From positions 992,001-1,056,000 of the forward strand of contig CDRNVI010000002.1 in the NCBI GenBank assembly GCA_977017575.1: 64,000 nucleotides of DNA, in the 5' to 3' direction. The DNA comes from Paramoeba atlantica. Lineage: Eukaryota; Discosea. A program made the position numbers and the translations under genes. The notes beneath the pieces are model-generated. The model was not told the origin of the DNA. It ran no database searches and saw only the letters and a program-made list of their open reading frames with translations. Below are positions 19,776-29,889 of this stretch, piece by piece (the stretch's first letter is position 1; the number at the start of each line of letters is the position of its first letter).

Positions 19776-20228
19776 ATTACACATTTTAGAGCAAGCTCAC
19801 GCGTCTCGTAACGTTCTTCAGGTACGTACCTAGACAGCTTGGACTCGTCTTCTTTGCTTAACCAACTCAAATTATTGTGTTGCCCCCACTAAAACAAACT
19901 TGCAGATTTTTGTAAAACTGATTAGATATTGAAGATACGGTACGCAAAATCGTGTTGTAAAGTACATAGCCTACATAAAGTACATCTATGAATTTCTCGG
20001 TGTTCCGTTAGACTTAAACGTGAAAGCTTCCGTGCTGGCGTACACACAGCTTTCTACAATAATCCACATTAGAATAGAATTTCTTACGGAACAACGACTT
20101 ACAGTAGTACCATTACAGCTTTTTCTCTTTTTTTACCGTATTGGACAACTATAATTTTCAATAATCAAAGTCGTATACAAATCATTGACAAAACTCTTAT
20201 TGGCTTTCCTTACATCCTACACTTTATA
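19776..20228. other. Intergenic interval within the ArdC-N array
   Basis: AT-rich; no gene or repeat recognised. A pyrimidine tract (CTTTTTCTCTTTTTTTACC) lies at about 20,118-20,137, roughly 90 bases before the next ATG. Confidence 0.4.
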
Positions 20229-21353
20229 ATGTTGTTTCGGAACCTCTCTTTCTTTGCGAAGCAAGTCGCCTCAAAGAAGCCCAATTCCACTCTCCCCGCT
20301 GCTTCCGCAGTTTCCGCGCTCACCGGCGCGCCTTATCCCAAAAGCAAAACCACCGAACTCGTCGCCCGTGGGTTCACCTCCCCCGTATGGCTAACAGAGA
20401 AACAGATGGAGACCATCGGGGTGGGGCTGAAGCCCGGGGCCCAGGGAAAAGGTCAAAAGCTCTCCTTCTCGGCCGGAACCTCCTGCACACTCTACAACGC
20501 GACCCAGACTACGGACCCTGCGCTGATCGAGTCTTTGGTGGGTCGCTTGCACCCGACGAATGCGATTACCGGATATGACATTGGTCGTGAGGCCGCGCCT
20601 TTGCTGCTGAAGCGTCTCGGGAACTTTCCTACAAACGAGTGGGTGACGGAAAAACAAGTCTCGGGTCTCGGATTGAAATTAAAACCTAAGGCAAGGGGTG
20701 TGGAGATTGAGCTCGCGTTTTCTTCCCCTTCCGCAGACCCTATAAAGGACGAGGGGCTACTCCTGGATCGTGGGGTGACGGTGACGTATTACAACGTGGG
20801 AGATCTCGAGAACCCGGAGGTGGTCAAACGTGCGAAACGACTGTCCCCGATTTCTGCCTCCACAGGGCGTAAGTATGCGAAGGAGATTGCCGTTCAACTG
20901 CTACGTGAGGCACTGCAGAAAAGGTACGAATCTCCGTTTTGGTTGACTCAGAATGCGTGTCGAGTTTTGGGACTGACGTTAAAGCCACAGAGCGAGGGGG
21001 TGCCGGTCTCGGTTGCGTCCTCGTCCAAACAGATTGTGCTGTTCAATGCGGACTGCACTAATAACCCCTCCAAGGTGGCTTCAGAGTCGTACAAGGCACA
21101 GTTCCAACCACGCTCTGCGGTATCTGGGGCATTGTATCCCGAGCCCACGAGCTCGGAGCTCTCATCTTTCGCGCTGAAAAACAAGTTCCGTAGCCTTTAC
21201 TGGCTGACGTACAAACAGGCGAGCTTCCTAGGGGTGGACATAGTGCCAGGACAGAAACCGGCAGAGGTGTTTTTAGGCTCCGTTTACGTTAAGGTGTACA
21301 ACGCCGACCAGACCACGAACAAGAAGAAGGTAGAGGAGCACGCGACCAAGTGA
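20229..21353 (+). CDS. ArdC-N-like repeat protein 4 (374 aa), clearest member
   Basis: This is the cleanest member, with four complete ArdC-N-like repeats at about 25-102, 104-200, 204-290 and 292-374 and no large insert. Key texts: SALTGAPYP / FTSPVWLTEKQ / TLYNATQTTDP; TNAITGYD / FPTNEWVTEKQ / YYNVGDLENP; SASTGRKYA / YESPFWLTQNA / LFNADCTNNP; SAVSGALYPEP / FRSLYWLTYKQASFLGVDI / VYNADQTTN. A PG..G turn follows the W-T-Q segment, as the R.GEKG turn does in bacterial ArdC. The leader MLFRNLSFFAKQVASKKPNS is a textbook mitochondrial presequence. The inferred role is single-stranded DNA binding in kinetoplast DNA replication or maintenance. No catalytic domain accompanies the repeats. The skew switch is weak in this gene. 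Confidence 0.88.
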   Translation: MLFRNLSFFAKQVASKKPNSTLPAASAVSALTGAPYPKSKTTELVARGFTSPVWLTEKQMETIGVGLKPGAQGKGQKLSFSAGTSCTLYNATQTTDPALIESLVGRLHPTNAITGYDIGREAAPLLLKRLGNFPTNEWVTEKQVSGLGLKLKPKARGVEIELAFSSPSADPIKDEGLLLDRGVTVTYYNVGDLENPEVVKRAKRLSPISASTGRKYAKEIAVQLLREALQKRYESPFWLTQNACRVLGLTLKPQSEGVPVSVASSSKQIVLFNADCTNNPSKVASESYKAQFQPRSAVSGALYPEPTSSELSSFALKNKFRSLYWLTYKQASFLGVDIVPGQKPAEVFLGSVYVKVYNADQTTNKKKVEEHATK

Positions 21354-21942
21354 GCCGCGGGGTGCGAGGATCACCGGATGTCTGCATGGGAGCGTCTTGA
21401 TGTGTCATGATTCTCCTCTTTTTGGTAATTAGTTTGTTTAGATTATATTTTTTACGATATACTGAATGTGTGGTATCACACACACCTCGTCTTCTGAATC
21501 TTGGAAAATGTTTAGAAATGTGTGTATTCCATAATAAAAATTGGCAATAGAGTACTTTCAGAGTAGAATAGTATGTAATTTTTGTGGCCTTCTTTTCTCT
21601 CGCACTATTTATATGATTTCTGGTTCCTTACACGATACCATTTTGAATACGTAAGGAATCACAATGGAGAACACAAGAGTAACGAAAGTTTTTTAATTCG
21701 CAACCCTTGTTTATCCTTCATTTACGAAATCTTTTTTTAGAGATTTTAGATGGTACTCTACTTATTAAACCCATGGCGGCGAATAAGACATAACCGAAAG
21801 AAGGACTTACCGAAAAATAGGCCTTTGAAGGCTTCACACGTACCTCTCCATTTTTTCTCTCGAAGTTGTTAAGCACCTTTTTTCAACACTATTTTTGATC
21901 CTCTTTTTTTCACTTTTTAGCCCTTTGAGTTTCGTTCCCGAC
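21354..21942. other. Intergenic interval, nothing recognised
   Basis: No gene or repeat seen. A pyrimidine tract ending in AG (CTTTTTTTCACTTTTTAG) precedes the next ATG by about 20 bases and is a good candidate trans-splice acceptor. Confidence 0.45.
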
Positions 21943-22716
21943 ATGTTTGATCAAACCCCTCCACAACCCCAATCACTACTTGTGAGCCGATTTCTTCTAC
22001 CCCATCTTCACGCTACCGATTCCACCCCCTCCCCTCCCACATCCCATCTCGGCAAATCCCGTCGGTTACTGCACCCACCGGAGGTTGATCTCCTCACCCT
22101 CACCCAGCATACCCTGTGGCCGCATCACTCTTGGAACCGCGATGTCCAGGCGTGCATGTGGGCCGGTGTGATCTGCGACGTCTCCGGGGAGATCCCCACG
22201 GAGCTACGCTGGGCGGGTTTTCTGCTACATGGCAACCTGACCTGGGAAGCGCTCCCGCGTACAACACGCCGCGTAATACTCTCTAACAACATGCTGGGAG
22301 GGACGCTGGACCTCACCGCATTGCATGACATTGTGGAATTCTTCTCTGTGTCGTATAACCGGTTGGGAGGAACGCTGGAGCTGCGCGAGTTGCCTCCAAA
22401 TATTGCTACTCTAAATGTAGCGCACAATCGATTCACCGGAGGGGTGGATCTGCGGATGCTTCCCAATACGCTCACCGGACTGTTTTTACAGGATAACTAT
22501 TTGAGTGGTGTGGCACACATCCCAAGCGATCCGGACGCCCGGAAGAATAGAGATCCAAAAACGATAGACCTTACTTTGAACCCGAATTTAATCGTATTTC
22601 CCGACGTGGGAATTAGCCGAGAAATACGGTACGATGGAAGTGCCGAGCCGTGGGAGTATTCCTTCCTGGTTCTTGGCGCTTTGGCCGCAGTTTTAGGTAT
22701 TGATTTGATTTTTTAA
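21943..22716 (+). CDS. LRR protein of the local capped family with C-terminal hydrophobic tail (257 aa)
   Basis: The cap spans about residues 25-100: GKSRRLLHPPEVDLLTL, PHHSW, ACMWAGVICD and FLLHGNLTWEALP. About four LRRs follow (ATLNVAHNRFTGGVDLRMLP, LTGLFLQDNYLSGVAHI). The last 20 residues (SFLVLGALAAVLGIDLIF) are hydrophobic and could be a membrane anchor or a GPI signal. No signal peptide is evident from this ATG; the frame is open upstream with a hydrophobic text (FSLFSPLSFVPD) but lacks an ATG there. Both cap cysteines are present. The gene separates ArdC-N gene 4 from the rest of the array. Function unknown; surface protein or ligand binding inferred. Confidence 0.75.
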   Translation: MFDQTPPQPQSLLVSRFLLPHLHATDSTPSPPTSHLGKSRRLLHPPEVDLLTLTQHTLWPHHSWNRDVQACMWAGVICDVSGEIPTELRWAGFLLHGNLTWEALPRTTRRVILSNNMLGGTLDLTALHDIVEFFSVSYNRLGGTLELRELPPNIATLNVAHNRFTGGVDLRMLPNTLTGLFLQDNYLSGVAHIPSDPDARKNRDPKTIDLTLNPNLIVFPDVGISREIRYDGSAEPWEYSFLVLGALAAVLGIDLIF

Positions 22717-22822
22717 TCAAACTGCTACAAAAGTTTGACGGGTTGAATATCCGAGTATCGTAATATCTGTTGAAGAAAATGCTTTTTCACTTCAGTAAGC
22801 TTTGAACTCATTTTATGTAGTA

Positions 22823-23107
22823 AACCATGTTCCAGGATAGTATACCCATGCCCACTTAGTATGCCTACCCCCCCCTTCCCAGCAACAGGAGCGTGAGACG
22901 TGCCTTTTTTAGAAGCGCCAGAGCATTTTTCTAGCAATCACACGGTATTAAATCGCATTTTAAGGTCAAGACACCATTTTTCTAGCAACTACAGATGAGA
23001 AACGCGCCGCGAAGCGGCGCGAAAATTTTTTTCTGCATTTTAGACAAAATTTAGTATACCGTACCCACTTAGTATACCTACTAGGTATACTATCCTGGAA
23101 CATGGTT
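22823..23107. mobile_element. MITE with 24-bp perfect TIRs at a TA site (285 bp)
   Basis: The terminal inverted repeats are perfect over 24 bases (22,823-22,846 and 23,084-23,107, beginning AACCATGTTCCAGGATAG), flanked by TA on both sides. The interior has no coding capacity but contains the GCCGCGAAGCGGC hairpin. A truncated relative lies at 2125-2346. Confidence 0.8.
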
Positions 23108-23496
23108 TAGTACCAAACTGTGCCGTTTCTTCAGAACTTCAGAAGCTACTACTCCCCCTGTCATTAATAATGATAATCTTAAAAAAGATATCGTTCTATG
23201 TGGTGAAGACTCTTAAAAAATTATCAACTTATTTTCATGCACGCAAGATTTTCTTAAAAAAAAGTTTTTTGAACTAAAAAACTACTGGTAAGGTTTCAAA
23301 ACCGGCCCAAATTCGGGTTAAAATTTATCATTTTTGACCTGAAAATCGTGTTTTTTGGCGAAAACTATGTACTACCCCTGCCATTAATGATAATGATAAT
23401 AATAATCTCAAAAATATTATCATTATCATTATTAATGACTTTTTTTGCACTATTTTCGTTATTTTTCGGAATTTTTATTGTACCTGTAGCTAGTTA

Positions 23497-23560
23497 TTGT
23501 ACCGGGGAGGTACATTAAAACGGACGGGGGTTTACTTTGATTTATTAGTATTAAGTTATT
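23497..23560 (+). repeat. Short dispersed repeat, copy 1
   Basis: TGTACCTGTAGCTAGTTATT followed by a GTACAT and a CGGAC/TGGGG block recurs at 24,829-24,885 with about 80 per cent identity by eye. Both copies precede genes (an LRR gene and GAPDH). Confidence 0.5.
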
Positions 23561-23706
23561 AGTATAAGTTTCACACATGATTCTATGTTTTTTATAGGAT
23601 AATCAACTTTTTTCTCGACGATACGCCCATAACATCTTTATAAGGCATTATTTTCTTATCATTGTATTAGTTTTTTTTTCTTGTGCTAACACGCTACATC
23701 GGTAGA

Positions 23707-24573
23707 ATGCTGCAAAATGCATTGTTCTCTGACCCACATGCCCCTGGACGAAACTCCAAAGCAATCTCAGATACCCCTCCTTGCCGACTGGGAAAAGTAG
23801 CTGGCATTATTTTACCTCCACAGGTTGCTCTCGATCTTTTTCTGCAAAACATCACGTCACGCGATCCTTCTTGGTCCACGGAGAGAGATGTTTGTAAATG
23901 GGGACACGTATCCTGCGATGAGAATTCCACTCTTCGCAAGCTTATGTGGTCAAACCTTGGTCTTATGGGGACTCTTGCATGGCGCTTTCTTCCGCACAGC
24001 CTTGAATTCATACTTCTTGGAGGCTATGGCAGTAATAATGAGCTTTCAGGTTCCCTGCCTGCTGCGCACCTCCCAAGGAATTTGGTCACACTGTCGTTGT
24101 CGGAGAATAAATTCTCGGGAGAGCTTTATCTGCTAGACATGCCTCAAACTCTCCTAGATTTGTCCGTTCGTTCGAATTGTTTCTATGGCGTGCTTTCCCT
24201 TCCTGATTTACCACCTACGGTAAGAACATTTAGTGCCTCCTACAATAAATTCTCCGGTCCCCTTGTCCTTGATAAACTCCCAGAATGTATTGTAGAATTG
24301 TATCTCACAGCGAATTTATTTGAAGGGAGTGTTCGATTAGACCAATTGCCATTTACAATGCGTCGACTTCACCTGTCCGACAATAATCTTTCTGGGTGCA
24401 TTGAACTTCATTCACTACCGGTTACTCTTGTTGCGTTGTTTTTACACTGTAACAAGTTTAGCGGACCGCTTGATGTATCTCATGTACCCCAATCACTCCA
24501 ATCGCTCTATCTTTTCGGAAACCAGTTCACTTCAGTCTACCCCGAGGTACTTCCATCTTGTGTTAAAATATAG
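23707..24573 (+). CDS. LRR protein of the local capped family (288 aa)
   Basis: The cap lies at about residues 20-100: RLGKVAGIILPPQVALDLF, DPSW, VCKWGHVSCDE and LGLMGTLAWRFLP. About seven LRRs of the family consensus follow (VTLSLSENKFSGELYLLDMP, MRRLHLSDNNLSGCIELHSL, VALFLHCNKFSGPLDVSHVP). Start: ATG at 23,707; the frame is open a little further upstream only from GTG. No signal peptide or membrane tail is seen. Both cap cysteines are present. The repeat array is among the most regular in the window, suggesting a functional gene. Confidence 0.8.
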   Translation: MLQNALFSDPHAPGRNSKAISDTPPCRLGKVAGIILPPQVALDLFLQNITSRDPSWSTERDVCKWGHVSCDENSTLRKLMWSNLGLMGTLAWRFLPHSLEFILLGGYGSNNELSGSLPAAHLPRNLVTLSLSENKFSGELYLLDMPQTLLDLSVRSNCFYGVLSLPDLPPTVRTFSASYNKFSGPLVLDKLPECIVELYLTANLFEGSVRLDQLPFTMRRLHLSDNNLSGCIELHSLPVTLVALFLHCNKFSGPLDVSHVPQSLQSLYLFGNQFTSVYPEVLPSCVKI

Positions 24574-26276
<1,703 letters not shown>

Positions 26277-26921
26277 GGATACGGCGTATAGAGTAAGTGG
26301 GTAGCAAAAGGCGTTTTCAGAAACGCATTAATTGGGCTACTTGAATTGTCATGATTTTGCATTTGTGTTGAACTCGTAATCTTCTTGGATTCGAAATTGC
26401 GCTGTTGTGGGCTATCTGCCTTTTTTATTTGCACATCGAAAGGTGTGCATCTCGTATTGTGAAATAATTCTCTTGCGATTAGAGAATAGAATATTTCTGT
26501 TGCTTTCTTCTGCTCTGGGAGTGCATTTTGTAGTTGCGCTTTTTTGCTACTTCGGGGCCTTTATGTCATGTAGGAAAAAAATATACATGTGTACTGCACG
26601 TATTATAGAACACGTTATATTTCGTACAGGTCACTATTAGGTGCACGAGAATGTTTCAAAATGCATTCAGTTGTCCTACACCACTACTCAATCGCTTGTT
26701 TTCCACTGTTTTACCACCGCGTTTAACAAAGCTACTATTCCTTATGTAGGTAATGCACGGTAAAAAATATTGATAGATGTACTAAAAACAATTAGAGGAT
26801 TAGAGGTGGTCCTCCTTTTAAGTGTCCTTTCGAAATCTAAAGGCATTTTCTTTTTCATGCAAATTAAATTAAAGAAATGTATTTCTATGTACTGCCGTTG
26901 CCACATTGACCTTCCCTCTAC
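26277..26921. other. Intergenic interval, nothing recognised
   Basis: AT-rich. A CACCGCGTTTAAC fragment near 26,712 recalls the end of repeat X. No gene supported. Confidence 0.35.
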
Positions 26922-28136
26922 ATGCATTCCGGGTCTCTTGTCTTACATTTTCACGCAACCAGCATTGCACGTGGAGAGCAAACGAAGGTCTTTTCCCAGC
27001 CCTATTGTGCCGTGAGTGCCGCCACGGGGAGAAACTACTCGCTTGCCATTTCCCAAGCGCTTACCCGGCGTGGTTTTCTATCTCCTCTGTGGATCACGGA
27101 GTCTCAGCTTGTACTCGCTAATGTCGCTGTTAAACGTGCACATCGACATAGGGGCTACCGCGCCTACTTGCCAACTCCGGGCACTAATGAGTTCTCGCAC
27201 GTGATGTTGTACAATGCAGAGCAGACGACCAACTCCTCTCGGGTGGAATCGTTGAAAGGAAGGTTGGTGCCTGTGTTTGCTCTGACTGGTCAAGAAGTGG
27301 CAGACCGGGCGGTGTCTATTGCGTTGGCCGCCCAAGCCCAGGCTCACCCTAGCAACGCGTGGCTCACAGCGAGGCAAGTAGAGTTTCTTCAACTTCCTTT
27401 ACTTGAGGGGGCGCTCCCGGCGAGGGTTTACATGGCCAAACTTCTGGACGAGGGGGTGCAGAGTTTTCCCTGTTCTTCTGATTCTAACGTAGAGAGCACA
27501 AAACCAAAGGAGGAGTGCTATTACAACATCAATCAGCTACGTAATCCTGAGGAAGTGGCTCAACTACGCAAGCTGGCTCCAATCTCCTCTAGTTCCGGAA
27601 AAAAATATAAAGTGGAAGTGGCACTTTCACTCATGCGTGCAACACGAGCCAAAGGATTTTCTTCTCCATTCTGGATTACCGCCGGAGCTGTCACCTCACT
27701 AGGGTTACGGCTTATCGATCCCGACGGCGGCACTACAGTACACTTTTTTCATAGGTCCATGTTACTTTTTAATGCGTGTCAAACAGACCAACCGCAGAGG
27801 GTGGCAGCAGAGGCATTTAAGGCGCAATTTACCCCCAGATCTGCGATCTCCGGTAGCTGTTACCCTGAGCAACCCGCAGATATACTTTCCCGTGCCGCGC
27901 ATCGCATGAAGCATAAAAGTCTCTACTGGCTGACCCAAAAACAGGCGGCATTTCTCGGAGTTGAAATCCTGCCAGGTCAAAGTCCCGTGTTCGTATCAAT
28001 GGGCGGAGCAAAGATTCGAATGTTTAACGCGGACCAGACCAGCAATCGATCTCGAATTGAAGAACGATTCAGGAAAAAAGGTGCCCATGAAAAAGAACGT
28101 AGTAGCCTCGACACATCTTCCTCTTTCACACACTAA
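26922..28136 (+). CDS. ArdC-N-like repeat protein 5 (404 aa)
   Basis: Four ArdC-N-like repeats lie at about 30-115, 116-208, 209-293 and 295-380. Repeat 1: SAATGRNYS, FLSPLWITESQ, MLYNAEQTTN. Repeat 2: FALTGQ, PSNAWLTARQ, YYNINQLRNP. Repeat 3: SSSGKKYK, FSSPFWITAGA, LFNACQTDQP. Repeat 4: SAISGSCYPEQ, KSLYWLTQKQAAFLGVEI, MFNADQTSN. It is closest to paralogue 4 (compare EAFKAQFTPRSAISG with ESYKAQFQPRSAVSG). Yet it is separated from it by two LRR genes and GAPDH. The N-terminus (MHSGSLVLHFHATSIARGEQ) is basic and could be a presequence. A Ser-rich tail follows repeat 4. Its codon use is more AT-balanced than in paralogues 1-3, and no skew switch is seen. Role as for the other members: inferred mitochondrial ssDNA binding. 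Confidence 0.87.
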   Translation: MHSGSLVLHFHATSIARGEQTKVFSQPYCAVSAATGRNYSLAISQALTRRGFLSPLWITESQLVLANVAVKRAHRHRGYRAYLPTPGTNEFSHVMLYNAEQTTNSSRVESLKGRLVPVFALTGQEVADRAVSIALAAQAQAHPSNAWLTARQVEFLQLPLLEGALPARVYMAKLLDEGVQSFPCSSDSNVESTKPKEECYYNINQLRNPEEVAQLRKLAPISSSSGKKYKVEVALSLMRATRAKGFSSPFWITAGAVTSLGLRLIDPDGGTTVHFFHRSMLLFNACQTDQPQRVAAEAFKAQFTPRSAISGSCYPEQPADILSRAAHRMKHKSLYWLTQKQAAFLGVEILPGQSPVFVSMGGAKIRMFNADQTSNRSRIEERFRKKGAHEKERSSLDTSSSFTH

Positions 28137-28338
28137 TTCTGGTGAAAGGGGACTCTTTTTCCCCCGAAAAATTCTTTTACCTCCTCTTATTTTCTTTTCA
28201 CTAGGGCTATTTTTCCATTGTATTTTCTTCTTTCACATAAAAAATCGTTGTTATCGTGCCACACTCCCGTTTTATCTACACGCTATTCCCTCCCTCTCTT
28301 TCTCTCTCCCTCCTCCTCTCTCTCCCCCTCCACCCCCC

Positions 28339-29463
28339 ATGCAGCCCACCACCCCCTTCGCCCCCTCCGTCCCCGGCTCCCCCACCTTCCTCCCCCCCGA
28401 GTACAACCTCTCCAGCCCCGACCTCACCCTCGCCCCCCCGCCCCACGCCCCCGCCCTGGAGCTCGAGGGCCCCGCCCAGCTGCTGTACAAACTCGAGGAG
28501 GAGACCCGAGCCCACAGCGAGCGCGCCCTCGGCCTCCTCGAGGCGCTCCGCGCGACCGTCCAGGTCTACCGCGGGCTCAGCGAGCAGCTCAGCGCGGAGC
28601 GCGCGGAGGCGTACAAATGCCTCCGCCGGGTCGACCGGATTGTCTCGCGGTACGGCTCCGTGGAGGACCCGATCGTCGCCAGTGATGGGTTTACCTATGA
28701 GCGAGGGGTGCTGGAGAGGTATTTGGAGGATTGCGAGCGCGCGTCCCAGACCCCGGTGAGTCAGCAAACGAAGGAGCCGTTGGAACGGACGTTGTACCCG
28801 AATGCGAGTTTGAAAAAGTTGGTGGATTTGTTGAAAGGGTTGCAGCTGGCGTCGGTGTATAACGCGGGGAGTCCCACGACGGGGGCGGGGAGTCGTGGGC
28901 CGGAGTTTAATGGGAGTGATAGTTTGACGGAGCTGTCGTCCTCGCATGACCATAGTCCGGTAAGTGGGTTGGAGGGTCAACGAGTGGTGAGTACCCCGCA
29001 CGGGGGAATATCGCAGATGGCTTCTACAATCATATCTACACCAACTCCAAATAACGCAGCTGGACACCGGCGAAACCACGGAGTCAGTGGGGGCAGCACT
29101 CAAGGACCGCTCTTGGCGAATGTTACCCCAGGAAACAAACCTTGGGCTCGCCAACGGGGACAGAATCGTGACTCACATTTACAGAAAAGTCCCTCGGACT
29201 ACGCTCTGCCGGGGAATTTGGTTATGGGACATTCGAGTACTGGAACTAGCAGGCAAGGGGTTATGGATCACCCCGAAGGCGGCACCCCCCCTCACACTCA
29301 TCCTTGTCTACGAATTTACGGCCGGTGTAATTACGGGGAGCGTTGTGTGTATGCCCCTTATCCATATGAGGTGTGTTTAAGCAACTTAAAGGGGAAGTGT
29401 CGCCTCGGTGCACGATGTCCCGAACCTCATCAAGAGATGAAAGTTGGAACCCCAAGTGACTGA
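28339..29463 (+). CDS. U-box protein with C-terminal CCCH zinc finger (374 aa)
   Basis: The start is the first ATG after a G-poor leader. Residues 1-50 are Pro-rich. Residues 52-105 form a likely coiled coil (AQLLYKLEEETRAHSERALG and on). A U-box follows at about 105-168: EDPIVASDGFTYERGVLERY, then PVSQQTKEPL, then LYPNASLKKLVDLL. U-boxes recruit E2 enzymes, so this is a probable E3 ubiquitin ligase. After a disordered Ser/Gly-rich linker, residues 323-366 hold two tandem CCCH-like fingers. The second (CLSNLKGKCRLGARCPEPH) is complete with spacing 7-5-3. The first (CLRIYGRCNYGERCVYAPY) has Pro where the His should be. CCCH fingers usually bind RNA, so an RNA-linked ubiquitin ligase is inferred. 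A C-to-G skew switch lies near 28,560. Confidence 0.8.
   Translation: MQPTTPFAPSVPGSPTFLPPEYNLSSPDLTLAPPPHAPALELEGPAQLLYKLEEETRAHSERALGLLEALRATVQVYRGLSEQLSAERAEAYKCLRRVDRIVSRYGSVEDPIVASDGFTYERGVLERYLEDCERASQTPVSQQTKEPLERTLYPNASLKKLVDLLKGLQLASVYNAGSPTTGAGSRGPEFNGSDSLTELSSSHDHSPVSGLEGQRVVSTPHGGISQMASTIISTPTPNNAAGHRRNHGVSGGSTQGPLLANVTPGNKPWARQRGQNRDSHLQKSPSDYALPGNLVMGHSSTGTSRQGVMDHPEGGTPPHTHPCLRIYGRCNYGERCVYAPYPYEVCLSNLKGKCRLGARCPEPHQEMKVGTPSD
28500..28600. other. C-to-G skew switch 5
   Basis: C-rich over about 28,250-28,480 (starting in the leader), mixed to 28,600, then G-rich to about 28,990. Confidence 0.65.
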
Positions 29464-29889
29464 ACGTGGTCACCGGTTGCTTTTAATACTTTCAAATTAC
29501 CCACCAGTTAGTGGTGTAAGATTTGGATCTTTGAAGAAACAGGGCAGTATGTGATTTGGTAGGGAGGCTGGAGAAGGCATAGAGGCGTTAGAGATACAGT
29601 GTACTGACACAGTACCTAATGAATGAAACTGTTCCTTAGATTGTACATTGCAGTTAAATTAAGCATAGGCATATTTCGTTGTCTTATAGTATACATCATG
29701 TATGATAGAGGAAGTCGAAGAAGTACATACACTGGATTTCGCTCTATCTCAAATCTGTAATTGCAAACAATTGGTAATCTTAAATTCGGTAGGTCATTTT
29801 CTGTCCTTAATTTTTATAGCAATACTATCTTAAGACATCGTAACCTATTTTCTCTTAGAGTTTCATCCTTCGGGGTACATTTTAAAACT
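29464..29889. other. Intergenic interval, nothing recognised
   Basis: AT-rich; no gene or repeat seen. The next frame is open from 29,761 but has no ATG before 29,890. Confidence 0.4.

Larger units (their letters stand above)
22717..23706. other. Gene-free repeat-bearing interval
   Basis: It holds the MITE at 22,823-23,107, an AT-rich palindromic ATTAATGATAATGATAATAA region at about 23,160-23,450, and a short repeat at 23,497-23,560 shared with 24,829-24,885. No gene. Confidence 0.5.

Noticed and set aside
23160-23450. AT-rich palindromic region as a replication origin or centromere
   Set aside because: Simple ATTAATGATAAT repeats occur elsewhere among MITE debris; nothing else supports an origin.
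28276-29154. Long minus-strand open frame opposite the U-box gene
   Set aside because: Skewed GC-rich DNA lacks stop codons in several frames. The translation is low-complexity and the + strand frame has a real U-box.
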